A DNA stretch of 64,000 bases from contig JAWLCW010000023.1 of the NCBI GenBank assembly GCA_041686935.1, positions 43,925 to 107,924 on the forward strand, given 5' to 3'. Source of the stretch: Mariniphaga sp041686935 (lineage in GTDB: Bacteria; Bacteroidota; Bacteroidia; Bacteroidales; Prolixibacteraceae). The position numbers and the translations under genes were made by a program. The notes beneath the pieces were generated by a model. The model saw only the letters and a list, made by a program, of their open reading frames with translations. It searched no databases and had not been told where the DNA came from. This document shows, piece after piece, positions 1 to 8,655 of the stretch (position 1 is the stretch's first letter; each line of letters opens with the position of its first letter).

Positions 1-1114
1 TTCTTTTTTCAGAGTTTTTAATTACTCCCAGATTGAGGAATGAATCGTTGTCCAATACCTCTTTTTCGGTATAAAATTCCTCGAAGGATTTTTCGCCGGA
101 GGTATCGGAGCCGAAGAAGAAGATGGGGTATTTTGGCGATGGGGCGACTGGGCGATGGTGCGATTTGGCGACCTGGCGATTTTGCGACGAGGCGAATTGG
201 GCGGCTTTCTCTCGTGCTTCCTGCTCGGATTGGCAGATGTCGGGTTCGAGATTGAATTCTTTAAGTAGAGCCAGTGCAATCTTGTCGAAAGGAATCATGT
301 CGCGTTCTTCATCGAGTTTGGGGAAGAAGATGTCGCCCGATTCGCCCATAATGGATGCCATGAGGCAAAGTTCGCCCGATTCCCCGGGAGAGACAAAAAA
401 GCGGCGGATGCCGAGAGGACACGCCCAGGGCTGGTTTTTGTTTAAACGTTCCAGAAATCCCAGCGGCAGGCTGCCATTGGAAAAAGCCACGTTGGCAAAC
501 CGTGCAGTTTTTATGGGCAATTTTTCGGAATAGGCCATTATCAGTTCTTCCATCAGCTTTTTACTGGCGCCCATCACGTTTACCGGATTGGCAGCTTTAT
601 CAGTTGAAACACAGAAGAAATGTTCCGGTGGATATTGCAGCAGTAAATCCAGTAATTTTCGGGCACGGAGGACATTATTTTCAATCATGGCTTCAATGGA
701 AAAAATATCTTTTTCGCTGCGAACGTGTTTGTGGGCGGCAAAATTGGCTACAATATGAAAAGGGCCATGTTTTTTGAACAGTTTTTCAAACACCTGGTCG
801 CCAAAGTTTACGGGATAGGTGATAAAATCTTCCGGGATGTTGCACTCCGGTGAGCTGCGCAAATCGCGCACCAGTTCGGTCAGGCCGTTTTCGTTGATAT
901 CGACCACCACCAGTTTGGCGATGTTGAATTTTAAAATGGCCTTAATGTAAAACGAACCAATGGTTCCGGCCCCGCCTATTACCAACACCTTTTTGCCGTT
1001 GATGTGGTTGTTAAGTTCGGTGTGGTACTTTTCAAAATCTGCTTTCAGCAGGCTTTCGGGCCGGCCGGTAACATGTGTTTTAATAAAATCTGACAGGTTA
1101 AAATTTGTATGCAT
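1..1114 (-). CDS. CapD-like nucleotide-sugar 4,6-dehydratase, C-terminus cut by window edge
   Basis: An uninterrupted reading frame runs from an ATG at 1114 to the window edge, about 371 codons without a stop. A Rossmann motif GGAGTIGSF lies near residue 45, and a TDKAANPVNVMGASK segment matches the CapD/FlaA1 type of extended SDR, in which Met-x3-Lys replaces Tyr-x3-Lys. Such enzymes convert UDP-GlcNAc-type sugars to 4-keto-6-deoxy intermediates. With the DegT aminotransferase and GNAT at 3.2-5.0 kb it could make an amino or acylamido-deoxy sugar; this is inference. About 20 residues rich in Ser, Pro, Arg and Gln (encoded at 133-200) look like a repeat-derived in-frame insertion, because the family-like sequence resumes directly afterwards. 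The substrate is not known. Confidence 0.8.
   Translation of the reverse strand, partial: MHTNFNLSDFIKTHVTGRPESLLKADFEKYHTELNNHINGKKVLVIGGAGTIGSFYIKAILKFNIAKLVVVDINENGLTELVRDLRSSPECNIPEDFITYPVNFGDQVFEKLFKKHGPFHIVANFAAHKHVRSEKDIFSIEAMIENNVLRARKLLDLLLQYPPEHFFCVSTDKAANPVNVMGASKKLMEELIMAYSEKLPIKTARFANVAFSNGSLPLGFLERLNKNQPWACPLGIRRFFVSPGESGELCLMASIMGESGDIFFPKLDEERDMIPFDKIALALLKEFNLEPDICQSEQEAREKAAQFASSQNRQVAKSHHRPVAPSPKYPIFFFGSDTSGEKSFEEFYTEKEVLDNDSFLNLGVIKNSEKR
133..200. repeat. Degenerate GGCGA-type short tandem repeat inside a CDS
   Basis: The plus strand shows about eight imperfect copies of an 8-10 bp unit around ggcgat/gcgac, spaced almost regularly. The dehydratase frame reads straight through it, giving a low-complexity segment just before the conserved C-terminal part. 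Confidence 0.6.
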
Positions 1115-1125
1115 AGTATTATAAA

Positions 1126-1530
1126 TTATTTTGTTGGTGTTGAAAGAAAGGAGTTAATTCGTTCAATAAAATCAATCATATCTGCATGCATGTCCTGAAC
1201 ATCTTCTTTTGAAAATGTTATAAATGGCGCGTAATCGCCATCACTTCTGTTTTTGTATGCATCTCTGATAATCTTACCGTACTTCACGTCAATTTGGCGG
1301 GTTTTAATAAAAGTTTGGTTAAACCAGCCTATTAACTGCCCGTGTTTTGACGAAGAGAATTCGTATTTTAAAGCTAATGCGGTTAAGCAGTAAAAAATTC
1401 CATAATAAATTCTGTTTACTGCCACATTCAGTAAATCCATTTCTATCAATTTACTTACTTCGCCAATGGCCTGCTTTGCCTGGTCAAGTCTGTATTGAAT
1501 AAGGATTTCGCGGTCGCTGTTGCTTATCAT
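1126..1530 (-). CDS. HEPN-domain protein of an MNT/HEPN pair
   Basis: A 134-aa all-helical protein with the HEPN pattern: an NRIYYGIFYCLTALAL helix near residue 40, then SSKHGQLIGWF and a late NRSDGDY segment. Its start overlaps the stop of the upstream nucleotidyltransferase by 4 bp, so the two are translationally coupled. MNT/HEPN pairs act as toxin-antitoxin modules, where the HEPN member is an RNase toxin and the MNT member AMPylates it. This copy lacks an obvious Rx4-6H ribonuclease motif, so it may belong to the non-nuclease HEPN branch. It sits as cargo inside the polysaccharide locus. Confidence 0.8.
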   Translation of the reverse strand: MISNSDREILIQYRLDQAKQAIGEVSKLIEMDLLNVAVNRIYYGIFYCLTALALKYEFSSSKHGQLIGWFNQTFIKTRQIDVKYGKIIRDAYKNRSDGDYAPFITFSKEDVQDMHADMIDFIERINSFLSTPTK

Positions 1531-1850
1531 GCATGTAACCCTTCTTTTAAGGCATTCCTGAAAACAGGATGTTTGCCTCGAATGCTGTTATTTAATTCGA
1601 ATTCAGAAATAACCTGTGTGTCAAGAAATATATCGTATTTCAGGTCAAAATCGTAACACAAATCATTGATGGCTCTTTGAATCTTACGATCATAGTCGGT
1701 ATTGAGAACGATCAAAACATCATAGTCGGAATTTTCAGTTGCCTGCCCTTTGACTCTTGAACCGAAAATTACAACGTCTGAAACAATATTGTTCAGCGAT
1801 TCATTCAGATGCTGTTTTATTTCTTTTGCCAACTGTTTATAACCAATCAT
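1527..1850 (-). CDS. Minimal nucleotidyltransferase (MNT), partner of the HEPN protein
   Basis: A 107-aa protein with the nucleotidyltransferase signature GSRVKGQATENSDYDVLIVL (GSx3Gx5SDxD) at about residues 29-48 and a later Asp in YDIFLD, the third metal-ligand position. It is the first gene of a two-gene unit with the HEPN protein. By analogy with MntA/HepT it would AMPylate and neutralise the HEPN partner; that role is inferred from the family. Confidence 0.85.
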   Translation of the reverse strand: MIGYKQLAKEIKQHLNESLNNIVSDVVIFGSRVKGQATENSDYDVLIVLNTDYDRKIQRAINDLCYDFDLKYDIFLDTQVISEFELNNSIRGKHPVFRNALKEGLHA

Positions 1851-1963
1851 ATATTGTCTTATTAATTACAGCAAAAATAATTATTAACCGGTTGCAAACC
1901 AATTTTGTTGAGAAGAAACTCATTCAACACCTTGAAATTGGGAAAGTGGTTTTTGGGGAATAG

Positions 1964-2579
1964 GATTGCTTCGGCAGTCTCCGCTATGCTCCGACTGTCT
2001 CGCTATGACGAGGCTTGAATTGAAAACAGGCCGGCAATTAAATTTGTTGTAGTCAAATGATTGCTACTTGCCGGCCGAAAAGATTCAGGTAATAAGTCAT
2101 TGCGAGCGGACGAACGGAGCGAAGCAATCCAATGATTTTGCAACGTAATTGTAAAGTTATCAGATTGCTTCGGCAGTCTCCGCTATGCTCCGACTGTCTC
2201 GCAATGACGAGGCTTGAATTGAAAACAGGCCGGCAATTAAAATTGTAGTGATTAAATGATTGCTACTTGCCGGCCGAAAAGATACAGGTAATAAGTCATT
2301 GCGAACCGCGAGGAACAGCCTGCCCCGTAAACAGCGGGGAAGCGGGAAGCAATCCAATGATTTTGCAACGTAATTGTAAAGGTATCAGATTGCTTCGGCA
2401 GTCTCCGCTGTGCTCCGTCTGTCTCGCAATGACGAGGCTTGATACGAAAACAGGCCGGCAATAAAAATTGTAGTGATTAAATGTTTGTTGCTTGCCGGCC
2501 GAAAAGATACAGGTAATAAGTCATTGCGACCGCGAGGAACAGCCTGTCCCGCAAACGGCGGGGAAGCGGGAAGCAATCT
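1964..2579. repeat. Three tandem-spaced copies of a ~165-195 bp palindromic repeat
   Basis: Copies lie at 1964-2130, 2163-2355 and 2388-2579. Each begins gattgcttcggcagtctccg and ends in ...aagcaatc, so the termini are inverted (GATTGCTT/AAGCAATC). Each also carries inner inverted arms, ggccggcaa and ttgccggcc, around an AT-rich centre. Spacers of 32 bp separate copies. Middles differ slightly: copies two and three carry an aggaacagcctg-cccg variant that copy one lacks. The open frames through this region are repeat translations, not genes. From 1851 to 2586 there is nothing else. Confidence 0.85.
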
Positions 2580-2586
2580 GTTACAT

Positions 2587-2886
2587 TCACATACTTTTTT
2601 CATATAAATCCTTCCATTCCGGATTTCTTTTTTCAATCAAATCAATTTTCTTTTTCCGGGAACCCGCTTTCAATTGTTTTTCCCTGGCAATGGCATCCTC
2701 AATAGTTAGAAACTCTTCATAATAAACCAGTTTGGTTATGTTATACCGACTGGTGAAAGCATTTCTAAAAAAACCGGAACGATGCTGTTGCATTCTTTTT
2801 GATAAATCGCTTGTTACACCAACATATAGCGCTGTGTTGTTCTTATTGGTTAGAATGTATATGTAACCTCGTTTTTTCATATCCAA
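2587..2886 (-). CDS. Small GIY-YIG nuclease family protein
   Basis: A 99-aa single-domain protein. GIY-YIG motifs are YIYIL near residue 8 and LYVGVTSDL near residue 20, followed by the Arg helix (KRMQQHR) and a late E-K-Q-L-K helix with the catalytic-Glu pattern. It resembles UPF0213/YhbQ-like proteins, whose function in cells is poorly known. Its TGA stop lies just outside the terminus of the third palindromic repeat, and another repeat copy begins about 50 bp upstream of its start, so the gene sits between copies of one repeat family. Confidence 0.85.
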   Translation of the reverse strand: MDMKKRGYIYILTNKNNTALYVGVTSDLSKRMQQHRSGFFRNAFTSRYNITKLVYYEEFLTIEDAIAREKQLKAGSRKKKIDLIEKRNPEWKDLYEKSM

Positions 2887-2933
2887 ATAATATCAAAAAT
2901 TTCAACTTACAACGAATGCCCCCTATCTAATCA

Positions 2934-3163
2934 GATTGCTTCGGGTATTCGTGCCTCATACCCTCGCAATGATTTATAATAACTGACGGTGGAAAGGATT
3001 GCTTCGGCAGTCTCCGCTATGCTCCGACTGTCTCGCAATGACGAGGCTTGAATTGAAAACAGGCCGGCAATAAAAATTGTCGAAATTAAATATTTGTTGC
3101 TTGCCGGCCGGAGTGAACGAATGGAAAAGTCATTGCGAACCGTCAGCGGGCGGAAAAGCAATC
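2934..3163. repeat. Fourth palindromic repeat copy plus a short remnant
   Basis: A short piece at 2934-2975 starts gattgcttcggg and soon reaches ctcgcaatga. A full-length copy follows at 2997-3163 with the same gattgcttcggcag start, ggccggcaa/ttgccggcc arms and cattgcgaac near the end. It stops about 12 bp before the stop codon of the aminotransferase gene. Confidence 0.8.
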
Positions 3164-3174
3164 GGTTTTTCCAG

Positions 3175-4386
3175 TTACAACTCTTCATAAGCTTTTACCA
3201 CTGCTTCAATCACCCGGTCGAGCTTGTCGGTGGTTAAGTCATTGTATAACGGCAGAGTTATTTCGTTTGCATAAAGCTTGTAAGTGTTCGGATATTCTTC
3301 CATTTTGTACCCCAGGTTTTTAAACAGCGTTAACATGGGCATGGGAATGTAGTGCACATTTACCCCAATGTTTTCGAGGCTGATGGATTGTATCATTTTA
3401 TCGCGCTGCTCTTCCGTAATTCCTTTTATGCGAAGAAGGAACAGGTGGAAGGAGGAAATTTTTTCACTGTTCTCACCTGTAGGCAGAATGGCCCAATCGT
3501 ATTTTGAAAAAGCGTTTAAATAGTGGTTAAAAATTACTTTTCGTTCGGGGAGCAAGGTTGATTTGTATTTTCTGATTTGTGCCAGCCCCACGGATGCACA
3601 AATGTCGGGCATGTTTACTTTTAGTCCCTGGGCGATAATGTCGTATCGCCAGCCGCCCGCCTGGTTTTTTTCGAAAGCGCTTTTGGTTTGGCCGTTTATG
3701 GAAAGGGCTTTCAGGAATTTGTATTCTTCTTCGTGGCTGAACGGTTCGGGCAGGTTTAAACAAATGGCGCCCCCTTCGCCGGTGGTAATGTTTTTTACTG
3801 AATGCAGTGAAAAGATGGTTACATCGGCCACGGTGCCAATGGGTTTGTTTTTATAAAAGGCGCCCACCGAATGTGCCGCATCTGCAAGCAATAATGGCCT
3901 GCCCAGCTTTTCCTGGTTTTCGTTTTTCGGCTGAAAAACACGTTGAACTTCATGCGAATTCAGCAGTTTATTCATGACATCGTAATTGCAGGGCCAGCCG
4001 GCAATATCAACCGGAATAACCGCTTTGGTTTTTTCGGTTACGGCTGCTTTTATTTTTTCGGGGTTGATGGTAAAATCGTCCTGTACATCCACCATTACAG
4101 GTTTTGCGCCAATATTCATGCAAGCCAGGGCAGTGGCGCAGTAGGTATAGGCAGGAACAATCACTTCGTCACCGGGGCCCACGCCAAACCAGCGCAGCAT
4201 AAGCATTGCACCCGAAACCCACGAATTGACACACACCACAGCTTTGGCAGTAGTTAGTTTTTTAAATTCATTTTCCAGGGTAATTACTTTTGGCCCCGAG
4301 GTTAACCAGCCTGTGTTGGTTAATGTGTCGTTCATTTCTGCGATAACATCCGAATCGATGACCGGAAGTGAAAATGGAATATTCAT
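3175..4386 (-). CDS. DegT/DnrJ/EryC1/StrS sugar aminotransferase
   Basis: 403 aa, full length for this PLP family. The N-terminus shows the TGWLTSGPKV substrate loop and PAYTYCATALA. The Schiff-base lysine lies in SLHSVKNITTGEGGAI near residue 200. These enzymes transfer an amino group to a 4- or 3-keto nucleotide sugar. It is followed downstream by the repeat/GIY-YIG/MNT-HEPN patch and then the CapD-like dehydratase, and preceded by a GNAT, so a dehydratase-aminotransferase-acetyltransferase route to an acetamido-dideoxy sugar is plausible. The exact sugar cannot be told from sequence. Confidence 0.9.
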   Translation of the reverse strand: MNIPFSLPVIDSDVIAEMNDTLTNTGWLTSGPKVITLENEFKKLTTAKAVVCVNSWVSGAMLMLRWFGVGPGDEVIVPAYTYCATALACMNIGAKPVMVDVQDDFTINPEKIKAAVTEKTKAVIPVDIAGWPCNYDVMNKLLNSHEVQRVFQPKNENQEKLGRPLLLADAAHSVGAFYKNKPIGTVADVTIFSLHSVKNITTGEGGAICLNLPEPFSHEEEYKFLKALSINGQTKSAFEKNQAGGWRYDIIAQGLKVNMPDICASVGLAQIRKYKSTLLPERKVIFNHYLNAFSKYDWAILPTGENSEKISSFHLFLLRIKGITEEQRDKMIQSISLENIGVNVHYIPMPMLTLFKNLGYKMEEYPNTYKLYANEITLPLYNDLTTDKLDRVIEAVVKAYEEL

Positions 4387-4397
4387 TTTATATCTTT

Positions 4398-4997
4398 TTA
4401 ATTCAATTCTTTTATCATTTTATACATACGGCGCTGCGGATAGGTATAAAAATCGTAAAATAAATTGTATCCGCATTTTTTATAAAACTCTACCACCTTG
4501 TCGTTATTGTGAAAATCGGTGGTTAAAGTAATTTTGCTGCATCCCTTTTGGAGTGCTTCCTGCTCAAACTTTTCCAGCAGTTTTTTGCCAATGCCTAAAC
4601 CGTTATAAGCGGGCAGAACGGCAATTGAAAACAGTTCGGCATAATTTCCGTCGTCGGCAGGATTTGATTTTTTTTCGAAGTTTTTCAGCAACCGGTAAAC
4701 TGCTCCGGGACGGGTAAAAAGTAAACGAATTGCCTGCAGTAAAAAAGCAGGGATGTTTTTTAATACCAGTTTCCGGTTATACCCGTTTGCCTGTTTGCAG
4801 CCCGTGGCAAAACCAATCACTTCATTTTCGTCGTTTACAACACAAACCGCTATTGAAGCTGTGTCTTGAATTGCGGCTTTATAATAGGTTTTTAAAAAAG
4901 ATGGCCCAAGTTCCGTAAGGAAAAAATCGTTAAAAGCCCGGGTGTGTATTTTTACCAGAGCTGCTGTATCAACTGATGTTGGGATGCGGTACTTCAT
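4398..4997 (-). CDS. GNAT-family N-acetyltransferase
   Basis: A 199-aa GNAT fold: N-terminal YRIPTSVDTAALVKIH, a central AELFSIAVLPAYNGLGIGKKL acetyl-CoA loop (Q/RxxGxG/A form) and C-terminal VVEFYKKCGY. It overlaps the upstream glycosyltransferase stop by 4 bp and precedes the DegT aminotransferase by about 11 bp, so it is within the operon. It may N-acetylate the amino sugar made by that aminotransferase; this is contextual inference. Confidence 0.85.
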   Translation of the reverse strand: MKYRIPTSVDTAALVKIHTRAFNDFFLTELGPSFLKTYYKAAIQDTASIAVCVVNDENEVIGFATGCKQANGYNRKLVLKNIPAFLLQAIRLLFTRPGAVYRLLKNFEKKSNPADDGNYAELFSIAVLPAYNGLGIGKKLLEKFEQEALQKGCSKITLTTDFHNNDKVVEFYKKCGYNLFYDFYTYPQRRMYKMIKELN

Positions 4998-6205
4998 ATT
5001 CCGACTGTTTTTTCAATTATTTCTGCCAAACGGGGCAGGTTATGTTGCCGGGAAAAGTGTTGCATGGCATACTGAAATCCTTTTTCACCCATCTCCTTCA
5101 AATCATTCTTTTCGGTTTCTTCTGCTTTTCTCATGGCTTCACTCAACTGTTCCACAGATTCAGGTTCCACCACCCAGCCGCATCCCGATTCGGAAATTGC
5201 ACGGGAAGTATCACTTTCTTTATCCACACTTCCAATAATGGGTTTTGCAGAAAACATATAAGCCGGAAGTTTTGAAGGCAATGCCAGTTTTGCAACACCC
5301 TTTTTCAAAGTCAACAATAAAACATCTGCAGTGGCCTGCAATTCACCAGCTTTATCTGCGGGTGCTTCAATAAATTCAATTACTTTATCGGGATTACTTT
5401 TTGCTGTTGATTTTAATTTTTCCTTTTCAGGACCTCTGCCGGCAACAATTAATTTACTGTTTTTTAAATCAGCATCAATAAACGCCTGAACAGCATTATC
5501 GATTGCGGCAGATGGACTTAAACTTCCCAAAAACATAAAAACAAATGGGTTGACTTTGGTTCCGGAAGTAAATCTTGACGAATATTTATTTTCATCCTGC
5601 CAGTTATATACAACTTCAATCTTTTCATAAGAGATTCCACGAGTTTTTGCCAGTAAATTGCTCATTCCATTTGAAATAGTTACAACTTTTGTGCTTTTGC
5701 TAATTGTAAATTTATCAATGGGAAATAAAATTTTATAAAAAAAAGATTTAAAAATTGGGATTTTGTTGATGAGCGATTCCGGATACACATCCTGAATATG
5801 TGTTATTACAGGAATGTTATACTTAGCGGCTGCTTTAACCGACAGGTATTGGGCTGCAAGCGGCCAGGTATTCATATAAATTCCATCAATTTCTGCCTGA
5901 TGGTTTTTTATAAATCTATAACAAGCTTTGCCAAAACTGTAACTTTCCCTGAATCGTCCAACTATTTTAGATTCAGGACAAACAAAGGATTTTAATACAA
6001 TATGTTTAAATTTTTGATTTGAATTATCCAGTTGAGAAAAATTATATCCGGCCGGTCTGGAAGGAGCAGGCGACAATACTGTAACGTTATGGCTCTCGGA
6101 CAGATATTCTGCCAAATCATTTGAAATACTGGCAGAAACAACCGGTTCAGGAGGGAAAACAGCGGTAACAATTACTATGTTTTTTCGCGATTTAATGCTG
6201 TTCAT
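4994..6205 (-). CDS. Glycosyltransferase family 4, WbuB-like
   Basis: 403 aa, GT-B fold. The N-terminal domain starts VIVTAVFPPEPVVSASI, and the C-terminal domain has a nucleotide-sugar binding region (FMFLGSLSPSAAIDNAV, then KLIVAGRGPEKEKL). It overlaps capG by 14 bp. WbuB-like enzymes transfer L-FucNAc next to fnlA-fnlB-fnlC genes in other species, and this gene directly follows capG, so L-FucNAc transfer is the best guess. It acts at the cytoplasmic face of the inner membrane. Confidence 0.8.
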   Translation of the reverse strand: MNSIKSRKNIVIVTAVFPPEPVVSASISNDLAEYLSESHNVTVLSPAPSRPAGYNFSQLDNSNQKFKHIVLKSFVCPESKIVGRFRESYSFGKACYRFIKNHQAEIDGIYMNTWPLAAQYLSVKAAAKYNIPVITHIQDVYPESLINKIPIFKSFFYKILFPIDKFTISKSTKVVTISNGMSNLLAKTRGISYEKIEVVYNWQDENKYSSRFTSGTKVNPFVFMFLGSLSPSAAIDNAVQAFIDADLKNSKLIVAGRGPEKEKLKSTAKSNPDKVIEFIEAPADKAGELQATADVLLLTLKKGVAKLALPSKLPAYMFSAKPIIGSVDKESDTSRAISESGCGWVVEPESVEQLSEAMRKAEETEKNDLKEMGEKGFQYAMQHFSRQHNLPRLAEIIEKTVGI

Positions 6206-7328
6206 TCCAAACTACTCTTTTAATGTAATCGGTATAACTTAAAATTATACGCAGCACTTTATCCGAAACATTGGGCATGGAATAATCTGCAACCTGGCGT
6301 AATGTGCGTTCTTCATTTCGCTTTTGTGTTTCCAGCACAGCCAATCCCTGAAGGATTCGTTCGGAATTCATCCCCACCATCATGACCGATGCTTCTTCCA
6401 TGGCTTCAGGACGTTCGTGTGCTTCGCGGATATTCAATGCCGGAAAGTTCAGAATGGATGATTCTTCGGAGATGGTGCCGCTGTCGGAAAGTACGGCTTT
6501 TGCATTTTTCTGCAGGTGGTTATAGTCATGAAAGCCCAAAGGTTTCATTAACTGAATTAAGGGATTGAATTCAATTCCTTTTTCGTTGATTTTGTTTCGT
6601 GTACGCGGATGTGTGGAAACAATAATGGGCAACTGGTATTTTTCTGCCATTAAGTTGAGCGACAAAACCAATTTGTCGAAGTTTGCTGAATTGATGTTCT
6701 CCTCACGGTGTGCAGACACAACAAAATACTTTTCATTTTCTAAGTTTAGTCGTTTAAGTACGTCTGATTTTTCAATTTGTTCATTGTAAGTGGACAGCAC
6801 TTCAAACATTGGACTGCCCGTTTTAATGACTCTGTCAGGCAATAAACCTTCGCGCAAAAGGTATTCCCTGGCAATATCGCTATATGTGAGGTTTATGTCG
6901 GCGGTATGGTCCACAATTTTTCGATTTGTTTCTTCCGGCACACGTTGGTCGAAACACCGGTTTCCGGCTTCCATGTGGAAGATGGGAATGTGACGCTTTT
7001 TGGCCGGTATAGCACAAAGGCAACTATTCGTATCTCCAAGTACTAAAAATGCATCGGGTTTTTCTTTTTCCAAAACCGGGTCAATATTGATGATAATCTG
7101 GCCAATTGTTGTAGTTGCATTGCTGCCGGCAGCGTTTAGAAAAAAGTCGGGCTTTCTTAATCCCAAATCATTAAAAAATACTTCATTTAATTCGTAATCA
7201 TAGTTTTGGCCAGTATGCACCAAAATATGTTCGATGGACTCGGTTTCATCTAATTTCCGAATGACACACGAAAGCCGGATAATCTCCGGACGGGTGCCTA
7301 CAACTGTTAGTACTTTTAGTTTCTTCAT
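6192..7328 (-). CDS. capG: UDP-sugar 2-epimerase, last step of UDP-L-FucNAc synthesis (CapG/FnlC)
   Basis: 378 aa, non-hydrolysing UDP-GlcNAc 2-epimerase family: VGTRPEIIRLS at the N-terminus, VHTGQNYDYELNEVFFNDL near residue 38, HMEAGNRCFDQRVPEE mid-protein and SDSGTISEESSI near residue 280. The MEAGNRCFDQRVPEE form rather than MEAGLRT is typical of the CapG/FnlC/WbjD branch. It lies directly after capF, as in known L-FucNAc loci. It should convert UDP-2-acetamido-2,6-dideoxy-L-talose to UDP-L-FucNAc. Confidence 0.88.
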   Translation of the reverse strand: MKKLKVLTVVGTRPEIIRLSCVIRKLDETESIEHILVHTGQNYDYELNEVFFNDLGLRKPDFFLNAAGSNATTTIGQIIINIDPVLEKEKPDAFLVLGDTNSCLCAIPAKKRHIPIFHMEAGNRCFDQRVPEETNRKIVDHTADINLTYSDIAREYLLREGLLPDRVIKTGSPMFEVLSTYNEQIEKSDVLKRLNLENEKYFVVSAHREENINSANFDKLVLSLNLMAEKYQLPIIVSTHPRTRNKINEKGIEFNPLIQLMKPLGFHDYNHLQKNAKAVLSDSGTISEESSILNFPALNIREAHERPEAMEEASVMMVGMNSERILQGLAVLETQKRNEERTLRQVADYSMPNVSDKVLRIILSYTDYIKRVVWNEQH

Positions 7329-7371
7329 TTTTCAGATATGAGATTTTTAGTATCAAGTATCAAGACAAAGA

Positions 7372-8511
7372 TCACACTTTTTCAAAGAATGTGTCCGGAT
7401 CATCCTGATTAAATTGTTCGTTAATCCAGAAGATGGTGTATAATTCTTCGTTGCCAATATTGGTAATGTTGTGGGTGTACCACACAGGCATGTCCACAAA
7501 CGAGGGCTGATTGCCATCGAGTTCAAACGAAAGTACTTTATCGGTTCCTATTCTGCGAATTTCGATTCTGGCTTTTCCTTTGATAACAGCAAACCGTTCG
7601 GCTTTGCGGGTGTGGAAATGGTTACCGCGGGTAATGCCGGGCACGGTGGTGGAAAAACTCACCTGGCCGCCACTATTCAGTTTTACGGTTTCAACAAAGG
7701 AACCGCGTTCATCGGTGTTTAGTTTCAGGTGGAATGGAAAAAATGCTTCATGGTCGATGTAGCTCAGGAATGTGTTGAACAGGTTCAGTTTAAATGGCGT
7801 GTCGAGTGCCGGGATTTCCCCTTTCCCAAAGTAATTATTTTTGTATTTTTTCAACAATTTCAAAAGTTGTGAGACTTTTGTTTCTGCTGTATGTTGAATT
7901 TTTATTTGCTGAATAACCACATTATCTTTTTGTTCCGAGTACACATTTTCAATAATGTCGATGATGTGTTTTACCAGTTCACCCACATAAATGAGTTTCA
8001 TTTCGCCGTCCACCTCTATTTTAGGCGTTTCGCTGTGGGTAAGTTGGTGGCAAAATGTGGCCACTACCGAATTATAATAAGGATGTCCGAACGGTCCAAA
8101 AACATTTGGGATGATAAGCCCTGTAAACTGACTGTCATTTTTATCTGCCCATTTTTCCAGCAACTCCCGCCCTTCGCGTTTCGATTTTCCGTATAGGTTG
8201 TTACGTTCTTCCTGGGTTGAAGAACTGAACAGAATGTGTGGCGTAGAAGAGGTTTTTTCGCAGGCGGCAATCAGTTGATTTACCAGCCGGAGGTTGGTGT
8301 CGTAAATCACTTGCGGGTCGTTGTGGCGGTTCATGGCGGCGAGGTGGACGATAGCGTCACATTGTTTTACGAACTCTTCAAGCTTTTGGGTATCGCTGAA
8401 GAATTCATCCTCAAACGGAATGCGTTCAAACTTTCCGGGTAACAGGCCGAGGGTATTAAACAGGTGAGTGCCCACAAATCCGGCCTGTCCGGTTATACCT
8501 ACTTTAATCAT
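7372..8511 (-). CDS. capF: CapF bifunctional reductase (SDR + cupin) of UDP-L-FucNAc synthesis
   Basis: 379 aa with the two-domain CapF layout. An N-terminal Rossmann reductase starts with GITGQAGFVGTHLF; the C-terminal part from about residue 255 is a cupin with metal-binding HFHTRKAERFAVIKGKARIE. CapF/FnlB epimerises C3 and reduces the 4-keto group of the CapE product. Its order relative to capE and capG agrees, but the capE-capF gap holds a cupin gene, a GxxExxY gene and repeats. Confidence 0.92.
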   Translation of the reverse strand: MIKVGITGQAGFVGTHLFNTLGLLPGKFERIPFEDEFFSDTQKLEEFVKQCDAIVHLAAMNRHNDPQVIYDTNLRLVNQLIAACEKTSSTPHILFSSSTQEERNNLYGKSKREGRELLEKWADKNDSQFTGLIIPNVFGPFGHPYYNSVVATFCHQLTHSETPKIEVDGEMKLIYVGELVKHIIDIIENVYSEQKDNVVIQQIKIQHTAETKVSQLLKLLKKYKNNYFGKGEIPALDTPFKLNLFNTFLSYIDHEAFFPFHLKLNTDERGSFVETVKLNSGGQVSFSTTVPGITRGNHFHTRKAERFAVIKGKARIEIRRIGTDKVLSFELDGNQPSFVDMPVWYTHNITNIGNEELYTIFWINEQFNQDDPDTFFEKV

Positions 8512-8526
8512 ATTGTTATTTTTTAA

Positions 8527-8655
8527 TGGAACGCTGGTTGCTATGGCAACACGCTGATTTTACTGATTTGCACTGATTTCTTTATCTGTGTTCATCTGCA
8601 CAATCCGTGTCATCTGCGTTCTATTCTTTTATTATCTGTGTTCTATTCTTTTCCT
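8527..8655. repeat. Copy A of the ctgatttncnctgattt / catctgcgttct repeat
   Basis: This starts ggaacgctggttgctatggc and ends in catctgcgttctattc. Arms (gaacgc...gcgttc) are inverted and the centre repeats ctgattt/atctg words. It is the first of six dispersed copies between capF and the gene at 11 kb. The end touches the stop codon of the cupin gene. Confidence 0.8.

Noticed and set aside
2160..2636. Several overlapping 65-85 codon frames on both strands
   Set aside because: They run through the palindromic repeats and give near-identical repeat-derived peptides (FRPASNKHL, AETAEAI) in multiple copies.
1..5000. Certain bacillosamine pathway (PglF/PglE/PglD-like)
   Set aside because: Dehydratase, aminotransferase and GNAT are present, but their order is broken by other genes and no family-specific motif fixes the sugar.
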